NCBI GenBank assembly: GCA_026874595.1 | Contig: CM049307.1 | Span: 75,616,643-75,680,642 of the forward strand | Reading direction: 5' to 3' | DNA length: 64,000 nt | Source of the DNA: Sipunculus nudus | Lineage: Eukaryota; Annelida; Sipuncula; Golfingiida; Sipunculidae | Shown: piece after piece, positions 1-15,200 of the stretch | Position numbering within the stretch: the stretch's first letter is position 1 | How the letters are laid out: every line of letters begins with the position of its first letter | Notes under the pieces: generated by a model | Seen by the model: the letters and a program-made list of their open reading frames with translations, nothing else | Databases searched by the model: none | What the model was told of the DNA's origin: nothing | Program-made: the position numbers and the translations under genes

Positions 1-515
1 GGCCCTATATTGGATATATAAATCCATTTTTATATTTTAAGATTAAATAATTATGTTAATTAATAAATGAATAACCGGGGAATATTAAATTCACTTTAAT
101 ATGGTATTTGTTAAATATGCTAGAAAATCTCGAATTAATTTCAAAATAATAATGCATATTATTTGCACAATGAAGTTAAAGTTAAATATGCGTGAATGAT
201 TAAATAATTGAAGGGACCACGGAAAAAGGCGTGAATAATTAAGTTTTGAACAAAAAGTAAATTAATTCTTGTAAATTTAAAATGCTTGTAACAGGGTGAG
301 TATGTCTCACTAATTTTCCTTTGAGTCCCTCTTTCTTTATTTTTACCAGTCATATATCATATATAAAAAATTATCTCCTGATAAACCATTGTGTTATTTG
401 TATTATTATTTCCAAGGACGCAGGGTAAATTTAAGGAGGCCTGGCTAGTGCTGCCATCTCTCTTCAGCTGCATCACCTTCTTCTGTAAAAGAGATAAGAA
501 ACAACGACAACAAGT
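1..515. other. UBFD1 upstream region
   Basis: AT-rich on the left, more mixed from about 420. It presumably holds the UBFD1 promoter and 5' UTR, but I see no TATA box or other site I can defend. Confidence 0.3.
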
Positions 516-534
516 ATGGCGTCCAACGAAACAG
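516..534 (+). CDS. UBFD1: UBFD1 exon 1 (coding part)
   Basis: ATG codes for MASNET and one extra G, then donor GTGAGA. The phase fits exon 2, giving a split GAG codon. The exon is too short for an independent homology call. Confidence 0.72.
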
Positions 535-3500
535 GTGAGATGACTTGTTGATTTCGCAACTGGGAAGTTCCGCGCTTGCTGGCGTCATCAGAAACTGCAT
601 GGGCTGCATGCAAAGCAGCAGCAGATCAGAATGAAAGCCCCAGTACATACAGACTGTGTTTTAGGTTGTTCTTGAATAAACAACACCCGCTCGCGTTGGC
701 CACGTTACGTGATCATGGCCCCCGAGTCCCGGTTTGTCAAAACACCTGCCACAGATATGCTGTGACAGTGTGTTAGTGTGTATGCGTGTACAGCTGCCAA
801 CAGATTGCATTCAAGGCAGATGTGATCTGTTGCTTGTGGATTACAGATTCTTACGTAACTAATTCCTTAAGTGTCGTGTAGTGTAGGATACTTTCACAAA
901 TTTACAAGCAGCAGATTATAGCACATGCTGTAATTGTAACATCAATATATCAGTATCACTACATCAGCTAGCTGGGGGTCAGATTAATCACCCAGTCGGA
1001 CCCTATCAGACCCAATCGTACCAAATTGGACCTTGTTAAATACAAATAACCCTTTATGAATCATATTTTCTCCAGACATGGGGTCTATTACAATTGTTCT
1101 ATTACTATAACTATTACTTTCCATTTCTAATATTACTATTTTTAGCTCAGCTGACTGTAAGTCATCTGAGGTATAGGTATGGTGCTTTGTCCGTTGGCCG
1201 TCTGGGCATCTGGCTGTACGGTCATCCCTTAGCAGGGCACAAATCTAAACTGCTGAACCTAGAAGCCTGTAACTAAAAACCTACGAAGGTCCATAAAAAA
1301 TCTCTTTGGATACCTGAAATTAGGTCACTGGGTCCTATATCCTCCGAGGTATGGAGCTTGTAAGTACCCCCCAGAATAATAAAAAAATTGATACAAAACA
1401 TCCAATATTTGCATCCAATATCTTGATAATTAATGCATGGATTGCCATGAATTTTGCCTGGAATATTGACCATGACTAGTTTTGTCAGTTCATGAAAAGT
1501 GGTGGCGCCACCTATATTTTTTCTTATTTTACAAATATTTTTCTTTTTTTTAACTATAAAATAACAACAATCATTTCAGTTTTTCAGCTGTGATTCCGTC
1601 TAGTGTCCCAAAACCTGGTGGGTTTAACGATCACAAGTGGATGCCCTACAGTAATCATCCTGTCTGTCTGTTTGTCTGTCTGTCTGTCCATCCCTTTATC
1701 CACACAAATTTGTTTCCAGATGATAACTCCAGGTTTGATTGACATATGGATTTCAAACAGGACTTTCAAATGACCCACCACTAAAGAAAGAACCTGTATG
1801 ATTTTTTGGTCATGAGGTCAAATGTCAAGGTAACAAGACTCACTAATTTAAAGAAAGATTATGGCTGCATTTTATGCCAAGCTTTTCATCCCAAACTTTC
1901 CATCTTGCACATTTAGTTCACTTGCCATTATGGGGAGAGCATAAATGAATTTGGGGTCACAAGGTTGTAGGTCAGGGTCACAGGACCCACTCGTTCACAA
2001 ATAAGTTTATGATGATAATTCTGCTTTGGCTAGACGGATTGGCTTCAAACTTGATCTGTTAATGACCCACCACTTAGGTAATGAATATTTTGATTTTCAG
2101 GGTCCACAGGTCAAAGGTGAAGGTCACAGGACCGTTATTCTGAAAAAAATCTTCAAAATATCCTTATAGACAAATACAGCTGAGCGTCTAGACCCCTGGG
2201 TCCCTAGTTATTACTATTACAACATTTTCCATCTATTACTATTACTTGTGTATCTATTACTATTACTATTACTTGTGTATCTATTACTATTACTATTACT
2301 TGTGTATCTATTACTATTACTATTACTTGTGTGTCTGTTACTATTACTATTACTTGTGTATCTATTACTATTACTATTACTTGTGTATCTATTACTATTA
2401 CTATTACTTGTGTATCTATTACTATTACTATTACTTATGCTGATTGGAGGATTCCAGACTTTGCACAGTCAACAGTGCCATAATCTGATACTACAATACC
2501 AAGTATGATTTAATATTACAAGCACCAATATCACCGAGTTGTATATTCAGTTTTCTTATATTCTTAAAGTTAAAAATGTCTTTAACAGAAGGCCTTATGA
2601 TACTGGGGATCATAATTAATTCAGCATCTTTAATTCTGTTCATTTATATACTGAAACCTAAATGATCAATGTTGGACTAATAAAGTACTATATCTTATCT
2701 GATCATTCAGGGTTAGCATGCATTATATGGAAGCATTTATTATACCATAATATCAGTACTATACATAAAATATAGCACTTAAAGGTCATTCCTTGCATAT
2801 TCTTAAGTGTAACATATTAAATAATGAAGTTCAGGTTTTATTTCTAACTTCTCATCTTCACAGTATTTCTCATGGGTTTTCCTCTTGTGATGAAGTTATA
2901 TAGGGCTATGCCCTGTTTCCCAATTCTCAATGATATGTTCAGTAAAAAAAAAACTGTTTACATCAACATTCAGGACAGAACCAAACTGGAGACAGGAATT
3001 CCCTAACTTTGGAGTGTATATCTTCATTTGGATATGATGCCATATTTAATTCCATTGCAATGGACATCTTGTGTGTAGACAAAGAGGTGGTAAACTTTAA
3101 AATATTGGTAGCATGCATGGCCTGTTTTCCTCAGGCATGTCATTTTTCACTGCAGTAATCTCTTTTATCATTTGCCATTCTTCAGATGTGAGAAATGTTC
3201 TCAGTGTGTTAATATTCAAGTTTCCTGTGTCAAAACCAGCATAATAATATTGTAAAAAAAGTTCATTAAGTTTTCAAAATATAAATTAACATAATTAAAG
3301 ATGCTGAAAGGAGGTCTGCAAAATTATTACTGTGAAATAACAAAAAGTATTAAGAATAAAAGAATAATTTTAGAGAATATATATACAAAGTAACTAGATA
3401 ATACATGTGCTAGTAATTTATGAGTTCATTCAAGTGTTGTTGTACTTTTATGAGTTTATAGCATTATAGGCTGCACAAGTTCTAGAATGTCAAGTCTAGG

Positions 3501-6500
3501 CAGCTGACAATGTCGGGTGCAGATTATCTGTGTCTACGCAGCCGGCTGCCCAGACGCTTCCTTTTGGAAATGGAAAGATTGAAATTTTTAACTTGTTTAT
3601 TTAATATAAATTGTATAACTTTTTATATACTTTCATGTAGTGAAAAAACCATTAGCTTATGAACATTATTGGTCTGCTCTGAATCCGGTTCAATATTATA
3701 ATTTTGTGTGTTTGTGTGTCATTGCAATCTGCATCATTAATTGCTAACAAGCTGGTGAAAAGAAGTCTAGGTGCATTTCAGAATATGCATATGGATTAAT
3801 TGTTTTGAGATAAGATGTACTTGTCACAATAATAATCAACAATTTATCTGTCTCAAAACAGCAAACATTCCTGTTTATCCATGTTTAAGTAATCACAAGT
3901 GAGATGGTGCCAGGGAGCTTATTTGGCTGAGACCTGCTCTGTCCAGTACTCTTATGTAATTGTATCCGCCAAAACAGAGTTTTGTGGAAACTATGTTTTC
4001 ATTTGCATGCCGCTGCAGCATAGGTTTCCAGAGAACTATTCCGTAACCACTGGGCAGAATATTTAAAAATTCGGAATTATGATCAGATCACATGTGAACT
4101 GCTGCGCCCTCATTTTGGTTGACCTCTGACCATCCCTCTCTGCCCAGCGTCCATTTGTGCATCTGTTTTCACACATAAACCCACATATCTAGGGAACTGT
4201 TTGACGGATCAGGGAAAAAAAAAATTGCACAAATGTAGCCCTTGGATAGCTATATAACATACACAAAAATAGTGGCGCCACCTGCAACCATTTTTGCACA
4301 GCATCCATCTGTTCATCTGCCTTGGGTTAAAATCACTCATATCTCTGCAGTGGTTTTACTAATTCACCTGAAATTCAGCATGCGTATATATCCTGAATAG
4401 CTTTCTTGATTTTTAGCTCAGCTGACTATAAGTCATCTGAGCTATAGTCGTGGTCCATTGTCCGTTGTCCGTCTGTCTGTCCGTCCGTCTGTCCGTCCGT
4501 CTGGATGTCCGTCTGTAAGACTGGCACGTTTCGACACCGTTGGACCTACGAATCTGAAATTCGGCATACAGTTAGATGTCCCCAAAATCTCCTACCATGC
4601 CAAAAATTTGGTCAATATGACTTCGTTCCTTCGAGATATTAAGGAAAAACCTCAATTTTTTAATAGAAATCTATTTTCACACTTCAGGACTGCCTAATAT
4701 CAAAACCACTCATCTGGTTTTCTTCATTTTTACCATAAATATTCCTCTATATGGTTCCTATGTACATGCCAGAAATTAAGTCAGTATTATTTAATTTAAA
4801 AAAGTTATGGGCCCAAACATAATGGACTTTGTAAAAAAATGAGGAAAGATATTTTGTCACTTAAGACCAAAAGTGTTAAAGGTAGGAATTTTTTTCAGTA
4901 ATACTACTTTAAATAATCAAAATTTAATTGTATACCAAAAATTAGATCAAAATCTGTTAAATTTTTTTTTAAATATTGGCAAAAATATAAAATTGGTACC
5001 TTAAATTTTGCCCAAGTTTGACCATGGCACGTTTTTTTCCTGTAACTGGTGTGGATGTAACTGGTGTGGATTTAATTTTCAAAGCATGTTTTTGTTACCA
5101 TTTCAACTGTTAAAACAAAAAAATTGAATCCAGTTGATCAAAAACTGTAGCTTTTATTCAAGTTTTCAGGCACCATGTCACATATTGTTTACATCAAGCT
5201 AGTGTTATGCAGTTCACTAGAGCTCAGCTCCCCAGCTTCAGCTCTAAGTTCCTTAAATTTTGCATACAGTGAGATGTCCCCCAAATCCTCTACCATACTA
5301 AAAGTATGGTCACTAGGACTGCATTCCTTCGAGATATTAAGAAAAAACTTCATTTTTCCATTGGAACCCCATTGTTACACTTTAAGATTGCCTAATATCA
5401 AAACCACTGATCTGACTTTGATCATATATAATATACATATTTTTCTATACATTCGCTATGCATATGCCAGAAATGATGTCAGTATTGTGTAATTGTTTTA
5501 AGTTCTAGGCCCAAACATAATGCACTTTGTAAAAAATCAAGAAATATATTTACTCTCTTAACATGAAAATTGCTGAAGGTAGACATTTTTTGCCAGGGAT
5601 ATAACATTATTTAATCAAGATTCAATTGTATTCCCAAAATTAGTTCTAAATTTTTTCAAATTTTATAAGTTATTAGCATAAATATAAAATCAGTACCTTA
5701 AATTTTGCCCAACTTTGGCCATGGCATGTTTTTTCCCTGTAAGCACTGTTGATTTAATTTTCATATCTTGCACACGTAAGGATTTTAGCTTCTAAATTCT
5801 GAAGTTATAAAAGGAAATGGTCAAAAACTAGCTTTTATGAAAGTTTTTATGAGACCATATCACACCTTGGCTGTACTGAAGCCCCTCTTTTATGTCCCCA
5901 CATTGACCTTTCAGGCCAATTATGCATGCTTGAAGGGAGGCACTCTGCAGCCAGCCAGCTCTTGGGTGGCTTCAACTGGATCTAACTGTCCAACCCCCTC
6001 CACTAGTATTTGTTTAGGCCATAAACAAAACAATAAACTTTTTTTTTAATTCTTGGTTTATGATAAGAACCTAAAAAAAATAATGGAAAAGGAATTTATA
6101 GTTAATGAGTTACAGGGAATTACCTTGCAATTACTGATCATTTATGGATCTTCCATGGATGGCCAAAATTGTATTTCAAATGACACCATGCAGTCACCAT
6201 TGGGTATTTTTCATTTCAACCATAAAAATGAAAAATAAATAATTAAAATATATTGTTGTTTACTATTAGGGATTATATGAAGCAAGATAATGATAGACAA
6301 GGATGCAGTTGATTATATTAAATTAATCTAAATTTCCAGGTCTTTTCCAGGTGTTTAACTTGTTGGTTTATATTTATTACAAAATTAAAATAATAAATAA
6401 ATATGTCAAAAATTTAAAATATTACTCAGACAAGTGCTCATTAAAGATTTTAATTTGTTTGACTTATAACTCATGGTTGTATCAGTTGTTACATGATACT

Positions 6501-7036
6501 GGCTAAATAATCAAAATTTATATTACTGGTCCTTTATTTCAGTTCATAAAATTAAACATTCCCAACTCCAGTTTGCTCCTGGTATGATATATTGGGTGTT
6601 TTGATCCTTGGATTAATTTTAACACATGTATTAGTTTTATAGCTGAGAATACTTTTCTTTTTTTCCTGATACCATTTAAAAAAATATAAATATTCAAATT
6701 TTTCCTGTTAGTGCTGTGGATTTAATTTTCACAGCATGTACACATTAACATTTCATCTGTTAAAATCTGAAATTTGAAACCAATTGATCAAAAACTGTAG
6801 ATTTTATTCAAGTTTCCAGGTACCATGTCTTCATCAGATAAGTATAAATGCAGTGTACTGGGCAGTTACATTACACCTTCAGGTCTGACCTACTGCCACT
6901 GTGAGTGTCTGGGTCAGGCTGGGTCAGGCAGTAATTACCAGAGAGCCTCTCTTTCTCTCTCTCTCTCTGGCAGTCTAGGTCTCTCTTTCACTCTCTCTCT
7001 CTCCTCTTTTTTTTTCTCTTTCTTTCTCTATCTTTC

Positions 7037-7083
<47 letters not shown>

Positions 7084-10000
7084 CTAATTGCCTCCCTTCC
7101 TCCCTCCATCCCATTCTGTTGACAGGTACTATAAACTAGATACATTAGCTATAAATGTTGATGCAATTTAGAAATGTGAATCAACTGAAATATTCACAAT
7201 CACATGTATGTTATACTGTAAATTTATAGTAACATTCAGAAACTTGGATTAAAATTATGTAATGAAAAAAAGGAATAAATGCAAATATTGTTAATTTTTT
7301 CTTGACTCAGTAGAGTGGGGAAAAAATTATTTGCTTTGTTTCTCCATCTTTCTGTCTGTTTTAAATATTTAATGTTCATGAATAAACTTTTTTTTTATAA
7401 GCACTGTTGAATTAAATTTCATATCCTGTATGTATATGCAAGGGTGTTGTAACTCTCACCATCCCCTTCTTCATCCCACTGAGGCTTTGCTCCTTGGCAC
7501 TGTGAACAATAGTTCTATGGCTATAGCATAAAATTTAATAATTAAAGAAAATATCTACAGAGAGACAGAGGCATTGTAACTCTGATCATAACACAACCCC
7601 CCCCCCCCCCCCCCCCCCAATCAAGTCATTGCACCTGTGGAATGGGGACGTTATGGCAACTGTATACATATCATAAAATTGATAAAAAAGGTTTACCAAA
7701 TAAATTGGATCTCATCAGACAAATGTGTAAACTGTTGAACTGTCAACAGCTTATCAAAAAGGTAACCAGTGGAAAGGCATGGTCAGGTCTCAAATATTAT
7801 TTGCAACATTTTCTTCAATCATATAAACCAACCATGGCCCAGATTACCTTTTCCTCTCAAACATTATCTACATTTCATCATATTTTTAAGATTTTAACGT
7901 TCCAGGTGGTTCAGTACTGTTGACCATTTGTCCATAGGTACCTATGTACATGCCAGAAATTATGTCAATATTGTGTAAAATGTAGAGGTGAGGGGCATCA
8001 AAATAATGCACCTTGTCAAGACCGATCTTGTCTAGATATTATGTCATACAGTCACAAATTCATAAATCCCCTTATCAGCATAGTTAATCATAACCTTGTA
8101 TATGTCAAATTGAACTCTTGCAGTTTTCCATACACTATAGATCCTTCAACAAATAGCCTTATCATCATTATACCACTGCTAAGCATACTGTCATGGCATT
8201 CATATTTGCTCAAATAAATTGCTTTTTTCGACCCCTCCCAAATAAATAAAAAATAAACCACTATATTTTACTCCATATTAATCCATCAGTCAGGTTATTT
8301 CATATATCATTTACTCACATATTACATTATATTCCTTTATAAAAGCCCAACATGACCATGATATTCTAAGCTGTATCTACTCAATATAGTATCACAACGG
8401 TTATACATTTATAGTCCAATCATGATCAGCTGAGCGCCGTGACCCATGGGTCCCTTGTTTGACAGATGGCGCCAACTACTTTCACGTTCACACTGCACAC
8501 AGCCATGCTTATATCTCCGGACTGGTTTGACATATCTTCCTGAATATTTGCATGTGTTTAGATCTCGCATAGCTCTTTATCATACAAGAAACTTGTGGCG
8601 CCACCTGCAATCACTTTTGCACAGCGTCCATCTGTTTGTCTGCTGTGGGAAAAAGTCACTCAGATCTTCGCAGTGGTTTGACTAGTTCACCTGAAATTTG
8701 GCATGCGTATTCATCTTGGATAGCCTTCTTGATCTTATGACAGGTGGCGCCACCTACATTCACTTTCATGCTGCAAACATCCATGCTTATATATCCGGAC
8801 TGGTTTGACGGATCTTCCTGAAAACTTGCATGTGTTGCGATCTCTTATAGCTCTTTATCATATACAAAACTGGTGGCGCCACCTACAACCATTTTTGCAC
8901 AGCGTCCATCTGTTTGTCTGCTGTGGGAAAAAATCACTCAGATATTCGCAGTGGTAAGACTTTTCCACCTGAAATTTGGCATGCGTATACATCCTGGATA
9001 GTTTCTCTTTAAAAAACAGGTGGCACCACCTACAATCATGTTTATGCGGCAGACATCCATGCTTATATGTAACACATCTAACCCTATGTCCCCTCGCCAC
9101 TCAATCCATGCCTCACTTCACCCATCCTACTCTATTCTTGTTACCACCAGTGGTCACCATGCACCTGTATAACAGCTGGCCCCTGCTTGCCTTAACAATA
9201 GGCACATCTTGGGCAGTCACTGGACTGAACAGAGTCTGTTCAGTATTATTTGCTGATATGCTTCTGACCAAGTAGGTCAGAGTAAGTAATAGAAAGTAAT
9301 ATGTATTACTCTATTACTATTACTATTACAGCTCAAATTCCTGAGTCTATTACTATTACTATTACATGAAAAAAGCTGTAATAGTCTATTTCCATTACTA
9401 TTACTTATTACTATTACCCCATGTCTGAATTTATCTTAAGATAATTACAAAAAGGTCTAATTTAATCTTTCAGTTATGTCTTGTACAACAAAAAAATACA
9501 ATCTGTAACTTGTTATATTTAGTTTGGATAGGTATCCCCCAGTATTTCTATAAATGTGAAATTTGAAAAGAAAATAAATTCTTATCCAATTCCATACATG
9601 CACAAATACCCATCAAAAAAAGAATGAAAATTGAACCAAGAAGACCCAATTGGACCTTTTAATATAAAGATATTCCTTTATAATATATATTTCACAAGAG
9701 GAAATTTAAACTTAAATTTATTTTTCTTAATAAATGAGATGTATTTAGATGTTACATCCTTTCTTACAAATTTTGGAGGGGGAGGGGGGGGGGGGGGGGG
9801 GGCAAATTACGAATTAATTAGGAATTTCATATAAAATGAGGGTCTGTCTGATGGAGACTATCAGCTGGGTACCATGGCTCTTGGGTCACTTGTTATTATC
9901 CTCTCTCTTCTACTACAGAGTACTACAGGTTATATAATCTAAACATGATCCGTCTGTTAGGTAGCTTTCTACATGTTTTGTATGCAGTGTGTCATTTGTG

Positions 10001-10472
10001 TAAACTGAAGTTGAACTAAGCTGATCATAGTGTTTTGCAGTCTGATCAAATGGTTTTTGAGAATAAGCTTGCTAAATTTACCAGGGTTGTTAAGTTTTTC
10101 CCAGTGCGGTATTTACCAGCTGGTTAATACCAATATTTACCGCCTTTGGAAAAACCTCTCAAAGTTGGAAAATGGGAAAACGGGGAAAAACCTCTAATAA
10201 TCTTATAAAAGGTGAGACCAGCAAATATCTGACTGAATTAAAAGGAAATATCATCTCACACACACACACACATATACTAAATATATACTAAATTTACCAG
10301 GGTTGTTAAGTTTTTCCCAGTGCGGTATTTACCAGCTGGTTAATACCAATATTTACCGCCTTTGGAAAAACCTCTCAAAGTGGGAAAATGGGAAAACGGG
10401 GAAAAACCTCTAATAATCTTATAAAAGGTGAGACCAGCAAATATCTGACTGAATTCAAAGGAAATATCATCT

Positions 10473-10507
<35 letters not shown>

Positions 10508-12253
10508 TCAAACAAACAAACATACTGAAATCACAAAACCAAGATATGAAAATTTATATTGTTTTCCTTAAAAACAGCTTGTTTGTATGTATATACATAG
10601 TCAGGGTTGGGTTTTAGGCTGCCCAAAACCTGTTTTCGGCAGGGCAGAGCCTAAAACATGCCTTTAACTGCCTAAAATAGGTTATAACCTGCCTAAAACT
10701 GCCTTTAACTGCCTAAAACCTTATTTACCCTTACCTATGACTTTTAGTTTAACTATGTTTTATTGTTAAACATCTAAATGCATTAAAGAAATATGCTCAA
10801 CAAATTATAATTGAGGATCATTTTGTTCAAACTAAACAAATTAAAACCATGACACAAAAAAAGCAACAAATGAATTCAACACTACTTCAGGGATTTCCTT
10901 ATGAACACAGTTCTCCGACTCTCCAACCTCCATTACTGCCAATTTATAAAAAAATGCTCTTACTTTAAGCTTATAACCAGATACTTTTATTGGCTTTTTG
11001 ATCACAAGGGATTAAATTTTGTGATAAATGGAAAAGAAGTTTTCCTGGATTTAAAATGTTGTTCCATTTACACTGATGAATAGTTCTTTATACTGTAGCT
11101 TCACTAACATAACATGTTTATTTTGTATGCCTGTAGCTTCAATGGCAAAAAACATTGGATTGGATTTATAAATTATTACATATCTTTTATGCTAGCCATA
11201 AAACTAAAAATATGATAATATCTGATAATGAACAAGAATTTCCACTATTTGTTTATTCCCTTAGCTAGGTCATCCCTTGTCAAATTTTAAGATTTTGTGC
11301 ACATACTTATCTTCTATAAAATGATGGATATACTCTGTTAATTGTATGATGAAATTGTAAAAATGGAACCCTCATTAAACACTATAATTAGTATAAAACT
11401 GAAAATGTGAAAATATTTTGCAATGAATATGTTGCAAACCACAGAATATTCATAATTACTCAGGGGCTGTGTTAAACCTGAAGGCCTGAGGGGCACTGAC
11501 TGCATCACTCAGTAAAATGTTTGCTCAAGAACAGTCTTCAGGGCAAGGGCTTTGATTGCATCCTCCTAGTCATGTATGAAAGTTGACATGAACATCTACT
11601 AGGACACAGTAGTAGGACTTATGACCATTGGGTCTTATGACCCCATCACCCTGATAAATTGTAATTAACTTGTCTAATCAAGTAGTCCTCCCCTCTGATA
11701 GTGATACCCTGTCTTACAAGGGCAAACTGGAGGCTGTATTACATCATTCAAGGTAGCTGGGCACTCATCAGGAAACCCAAAAGGTCCTGATAATGTCATT
11801 ACCTTGGCCAATAAAACTATGTGCCACACAAACATGGTCTCATGTTCAGACACCTATACAGGCTCTTTGAAGACTGCATGGTACCAGCCAACAGGAAATC
11901 ATGCATTTCTAATACTTGATAGCTTCCAGAAGCCCAGCAAAGCCTTGTGACTGCTTCACCCCAGCCAGTATGGTAGTTTTACAGATCTTTAAGTAAAAAA
12001 TGTAAACAAATATAGGTTTTGGGCACTTTTGGTGCCTAAAACCTGTTTTAGGCGGGGCGGTTTTAACCAGGTTATAACCTATGGTTAAAACCATCATGCC
12101 TAAAACTTGCCAACCCTGTACATAGTAATGCACTAGTATGAGTTGTGGAAATATTGCACACATACACATATATATATATATATATTCATCACATGTGGAT
12201 ATATATATATATATATGCATATATGTATATATGTATATATGTATGTATGTATG

Positions 12254-12297
<44 letters not shown>

Positions 12298-15200
12298 ATT
12301 TCAACATGCAACAATAAACAGAATTAATTAACTATACATCATTATACTCTCTCAAAAATTTTGATCAGACATTTTCTCCTGTAATTCCCGGTACTAACCA
12401 GATTTCCCCAGTTATTCCCAATTAATCCCGCGTTTTCCCCACTGTCGGGGAAAAACTAGTTTTTCCCGGGAAAAATAACAACCCTGAAATTTACTCTAAT
12501 TTTGAACCACTTTTATTGTCTATTTAATTATTTGGTTTTCGTTAACAGAGGCTGCTCCCACAAACCTGGAGGAGAAAGAAGTCACAGCAACAACAGAGCC
12601 TGTCACAGATGGACAAACAGGTACCAGTTTACACGCATAGACAGATGGACCTAAGATCCTGTGTTAAAACTACTAGGGTTAATAATATTGAAAAAAAACA
12701 CACCCTTGAGTTATTTGTACATGGATTTACACCTAAATTTAATCACTTGTTGAAAGATGTATACATTTTCAGCCTTTACATTATCTCATAGAAAGCCAAA
12801 AAACTGTTCTGCAGATATCTTGTTGAAACAATCATAATCTAAAGTGAACAATAAACCTCTGCTTTGAATAGGGTTAATAATGTATTCAGATGTCATCGCT
12901 ATATGTTGCAATGCTGGATCTTATGTTGAATACATGTCATGAAGTTGCAGTGTTGCATGTCATATGTTGTCATAAATGTCATGTATGCAGACTTGATTGT
13001 CTGAACTTGTAATTAAGATAAGGTAAGATAGTTAATTGCTTAATACATGTAATAAACTATTACACACAATAGTAAATAACTTACTTTTTTAAAATAATAC
13101 ACTGATCAGGATTGTAAGTCATATTGTGTGTACTAGTAATCCAAGTGGCAGGTTTTATATTGTGCTTGGAGTAACTAAAGTGGACTCTCTTTGACTCTAC
13201 ATGAATTTACTTGTTATTTACAGCAGATGCACAACCCCCTGGAGATTCAGAAGGAGACAAAGAGACCATCAGTTTTAAAGTTATTTATAAAAAACAGAAG
13301 TATGATGTCAACTTCACATTGGATCATACCATATCCAAGTTGAAGGCTCATTTAGAAACTCTAACAGGTAGGTTAAATCAGTTTACTGGCAGGCTTAATC
13401 TTCTTTTTGTGTCCAATTTAATGTTTTATCGGAAAACATAAAAAAAGATATCCAATTTTTTATCCATGGAAAATTGAAAAAGAATATTGGTTTATTTGTA
13501 TAAAATTAATGTATGATTGATTATAATACTAATTATTTGAAAATTAGATTAAGTTTGAAGTGAATGCTTAGAACTTGCCACAGGCTGGATGGAAATAATT
13601 TCTTTGATAAAAAAATCTGTTAGCCTTTCTTTTTTTTCTTGAGATGTATAGAAAACAAAGTGCATAAAAAATTTATATAAGGCCAAAATAAAAAAAAGGT
13701 ATGGTTCTCAGGCACTTTTTTTCAGAAATCGGTGCGGGCGGGCGCTTTTTTTATTTTAAATTTTTTGGTATGGTTCGATAAAAATGTCAAATGATAAAGG
13801 AAAAACATGAAAATAACAGTTTTATTTTGCGGAATAAGTAAAAGCACTACAAAACAAAGGAAATTGTATGGTTTTATCTTCTTGAAAGAAATGTCGGAGC
13901 GGCAGCAGCTCAAAATTGGAAAGTTTTTATTGAAAATCAAAATAAAAATTTTTGATGCGGGGGTTTAAAATTGATGCGGGCGGTGCCTGAGAACCATACC
14001 TTTAATTTTTTTTGGCCTAATTATACATAAATACTTAAAATAGTCTGATAGTTAAATCTGCTATTGACTTTTTTAGTGAACCTGTGAGCTTATGCGATGG
14101 TGTGGCGTCGTCCGTTGTCTGTACGTTAACCCATACTATCTTGAAAATGGCAAGAATTAGCATCACAAAATTTTATGCATAAAATTAGTCATTGAAAAAA
14201 CTATATCAGATTTTGCTTATTTTTTGGCTAACTGCATTTTCTTGGATTTTATAGGGAAAAAGCTAAAAAAGCTTAAAAAATCTTCATCGACGAATCTGTT
14301 AAGCCAAATTGTCCAATATTTTACAGAAATGATTCCTGGAACAATCTCTCTCAAGTTTGTTCGAATGGTTTAAGTTCGGTGAATTTTGGCCAAGTTACAG
14401 GAAGCTGAACTTAGTCATCTGTCCAAAAAAGCATACTAAAATTACAATCTCAGAAATGGCTTGAGCTATCATCACCTAATTTTATGCCAATGTTGGTCAC
14501 ATGAGTCATATCTGAAATTGAGGTATTGGTGGCGCCACCTGCATCAGCCTTTTTGTACGGGGGTCATCAGTGCCCGTATCATACTGACAGCTACAAAAAT
14601 CTTCTTCTCAAAAACCACTGGGCCAAATTCTTAAATCTCACACATTAATTATCCTTAGATTTAGATAATTCAAGTTTGTACAAATGGTCTCAGTTCAGTG
14701 AATTTTGGCTGAGTTATGGGTTAGCTGAATTTAGTCATATGCCATAACAGCCCATGTTAGCTAAGTGGCTACAAAAATCTTCTTCTAAAAAAAACCACTG
14801 GGCTAAATTCCTAAATCTCACACATTAATTATCCTTAGATGTAGATAATTCAAGTTTGTTCAAATGGTCTCAGTTCAGTGACTTTTGGCTGAGTTAAGGG
14901 AAGCTGAATTTAGTCATATGCCATAACAGCCCATGTTAGCTAAGTGGCTACAAAAATCTTCTTCTCAAAAACCACTGGGTCAAATTCCTAAATCTCACAC
15001 ATTAATTATCCTTAGATGTAGATAATTCAAGTTTGTTCAAATGGTTTTAGTTCAGTGATTTTTGGCTGAGTTATGGGAAGCTGAACTTTGCCATTTTGCT
15101 GTAATTTCCCATATGAGTTATAAACCTACAAAACGTTTTTCGACTGATGATACAGAGGCCAGTTTGTTTAATATTTTGCAAGAATAATTCCCTGAATCAT

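Larger units (their letters stand above)
4411..8458 (+). mobile_element. Large CAGCTGA-type repeat with about 0.7-kb internal modules
   Basis: Opens TTTTTAGCTCAGCTGA plus GTCCGTCTGTC repeats and closes with GATCAGCTGAGCG and GACCCATGGGTCCC. Inside, a block containing GCCTAATATCAAAACCACT and TGGCCATGGCATG recurs about every 700 bp (4.7, 5.4 kb and weaker copies at 6.7 and 7.4 kb). Contains TC-rich and poly-C tracts. No transposase seen. Confidence 0.55.
10082..12486. mobile_element. hAT-like element, outer member of a nested pair
   Basis: Terminal inverted repeat CAGGGTTGTTA and TTTTTCCC at the left, its complement at the right (GGGAAAAATAACAACCCTG). Flanked by a perfect 8-bp direct repeat AAATTTAC (10074-10081 and 12487-12494), the size made by hAT transposases. 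The left about 210 bp is duplicated in tandem (second start 10298), again preceded by AAATTTAC. No transposase ORF, so non-autonomous. Confidence 0.82.

Noticed and set aside
2246..2508. Leu/Tyr-rich open frames
   Set aside because: They translate the 27-bp TATTAC minisatellite; no coding character.
6825..7139. Ser/Leu-rich 104-codon frame
   Set aside because: Mostly a TC microsatellite reading as SLSLSL.
11909..12327. Open frames on both strands near 12.2 kb
   Set aside because: TA/CA microsatellite inside nested hAT-like elements.
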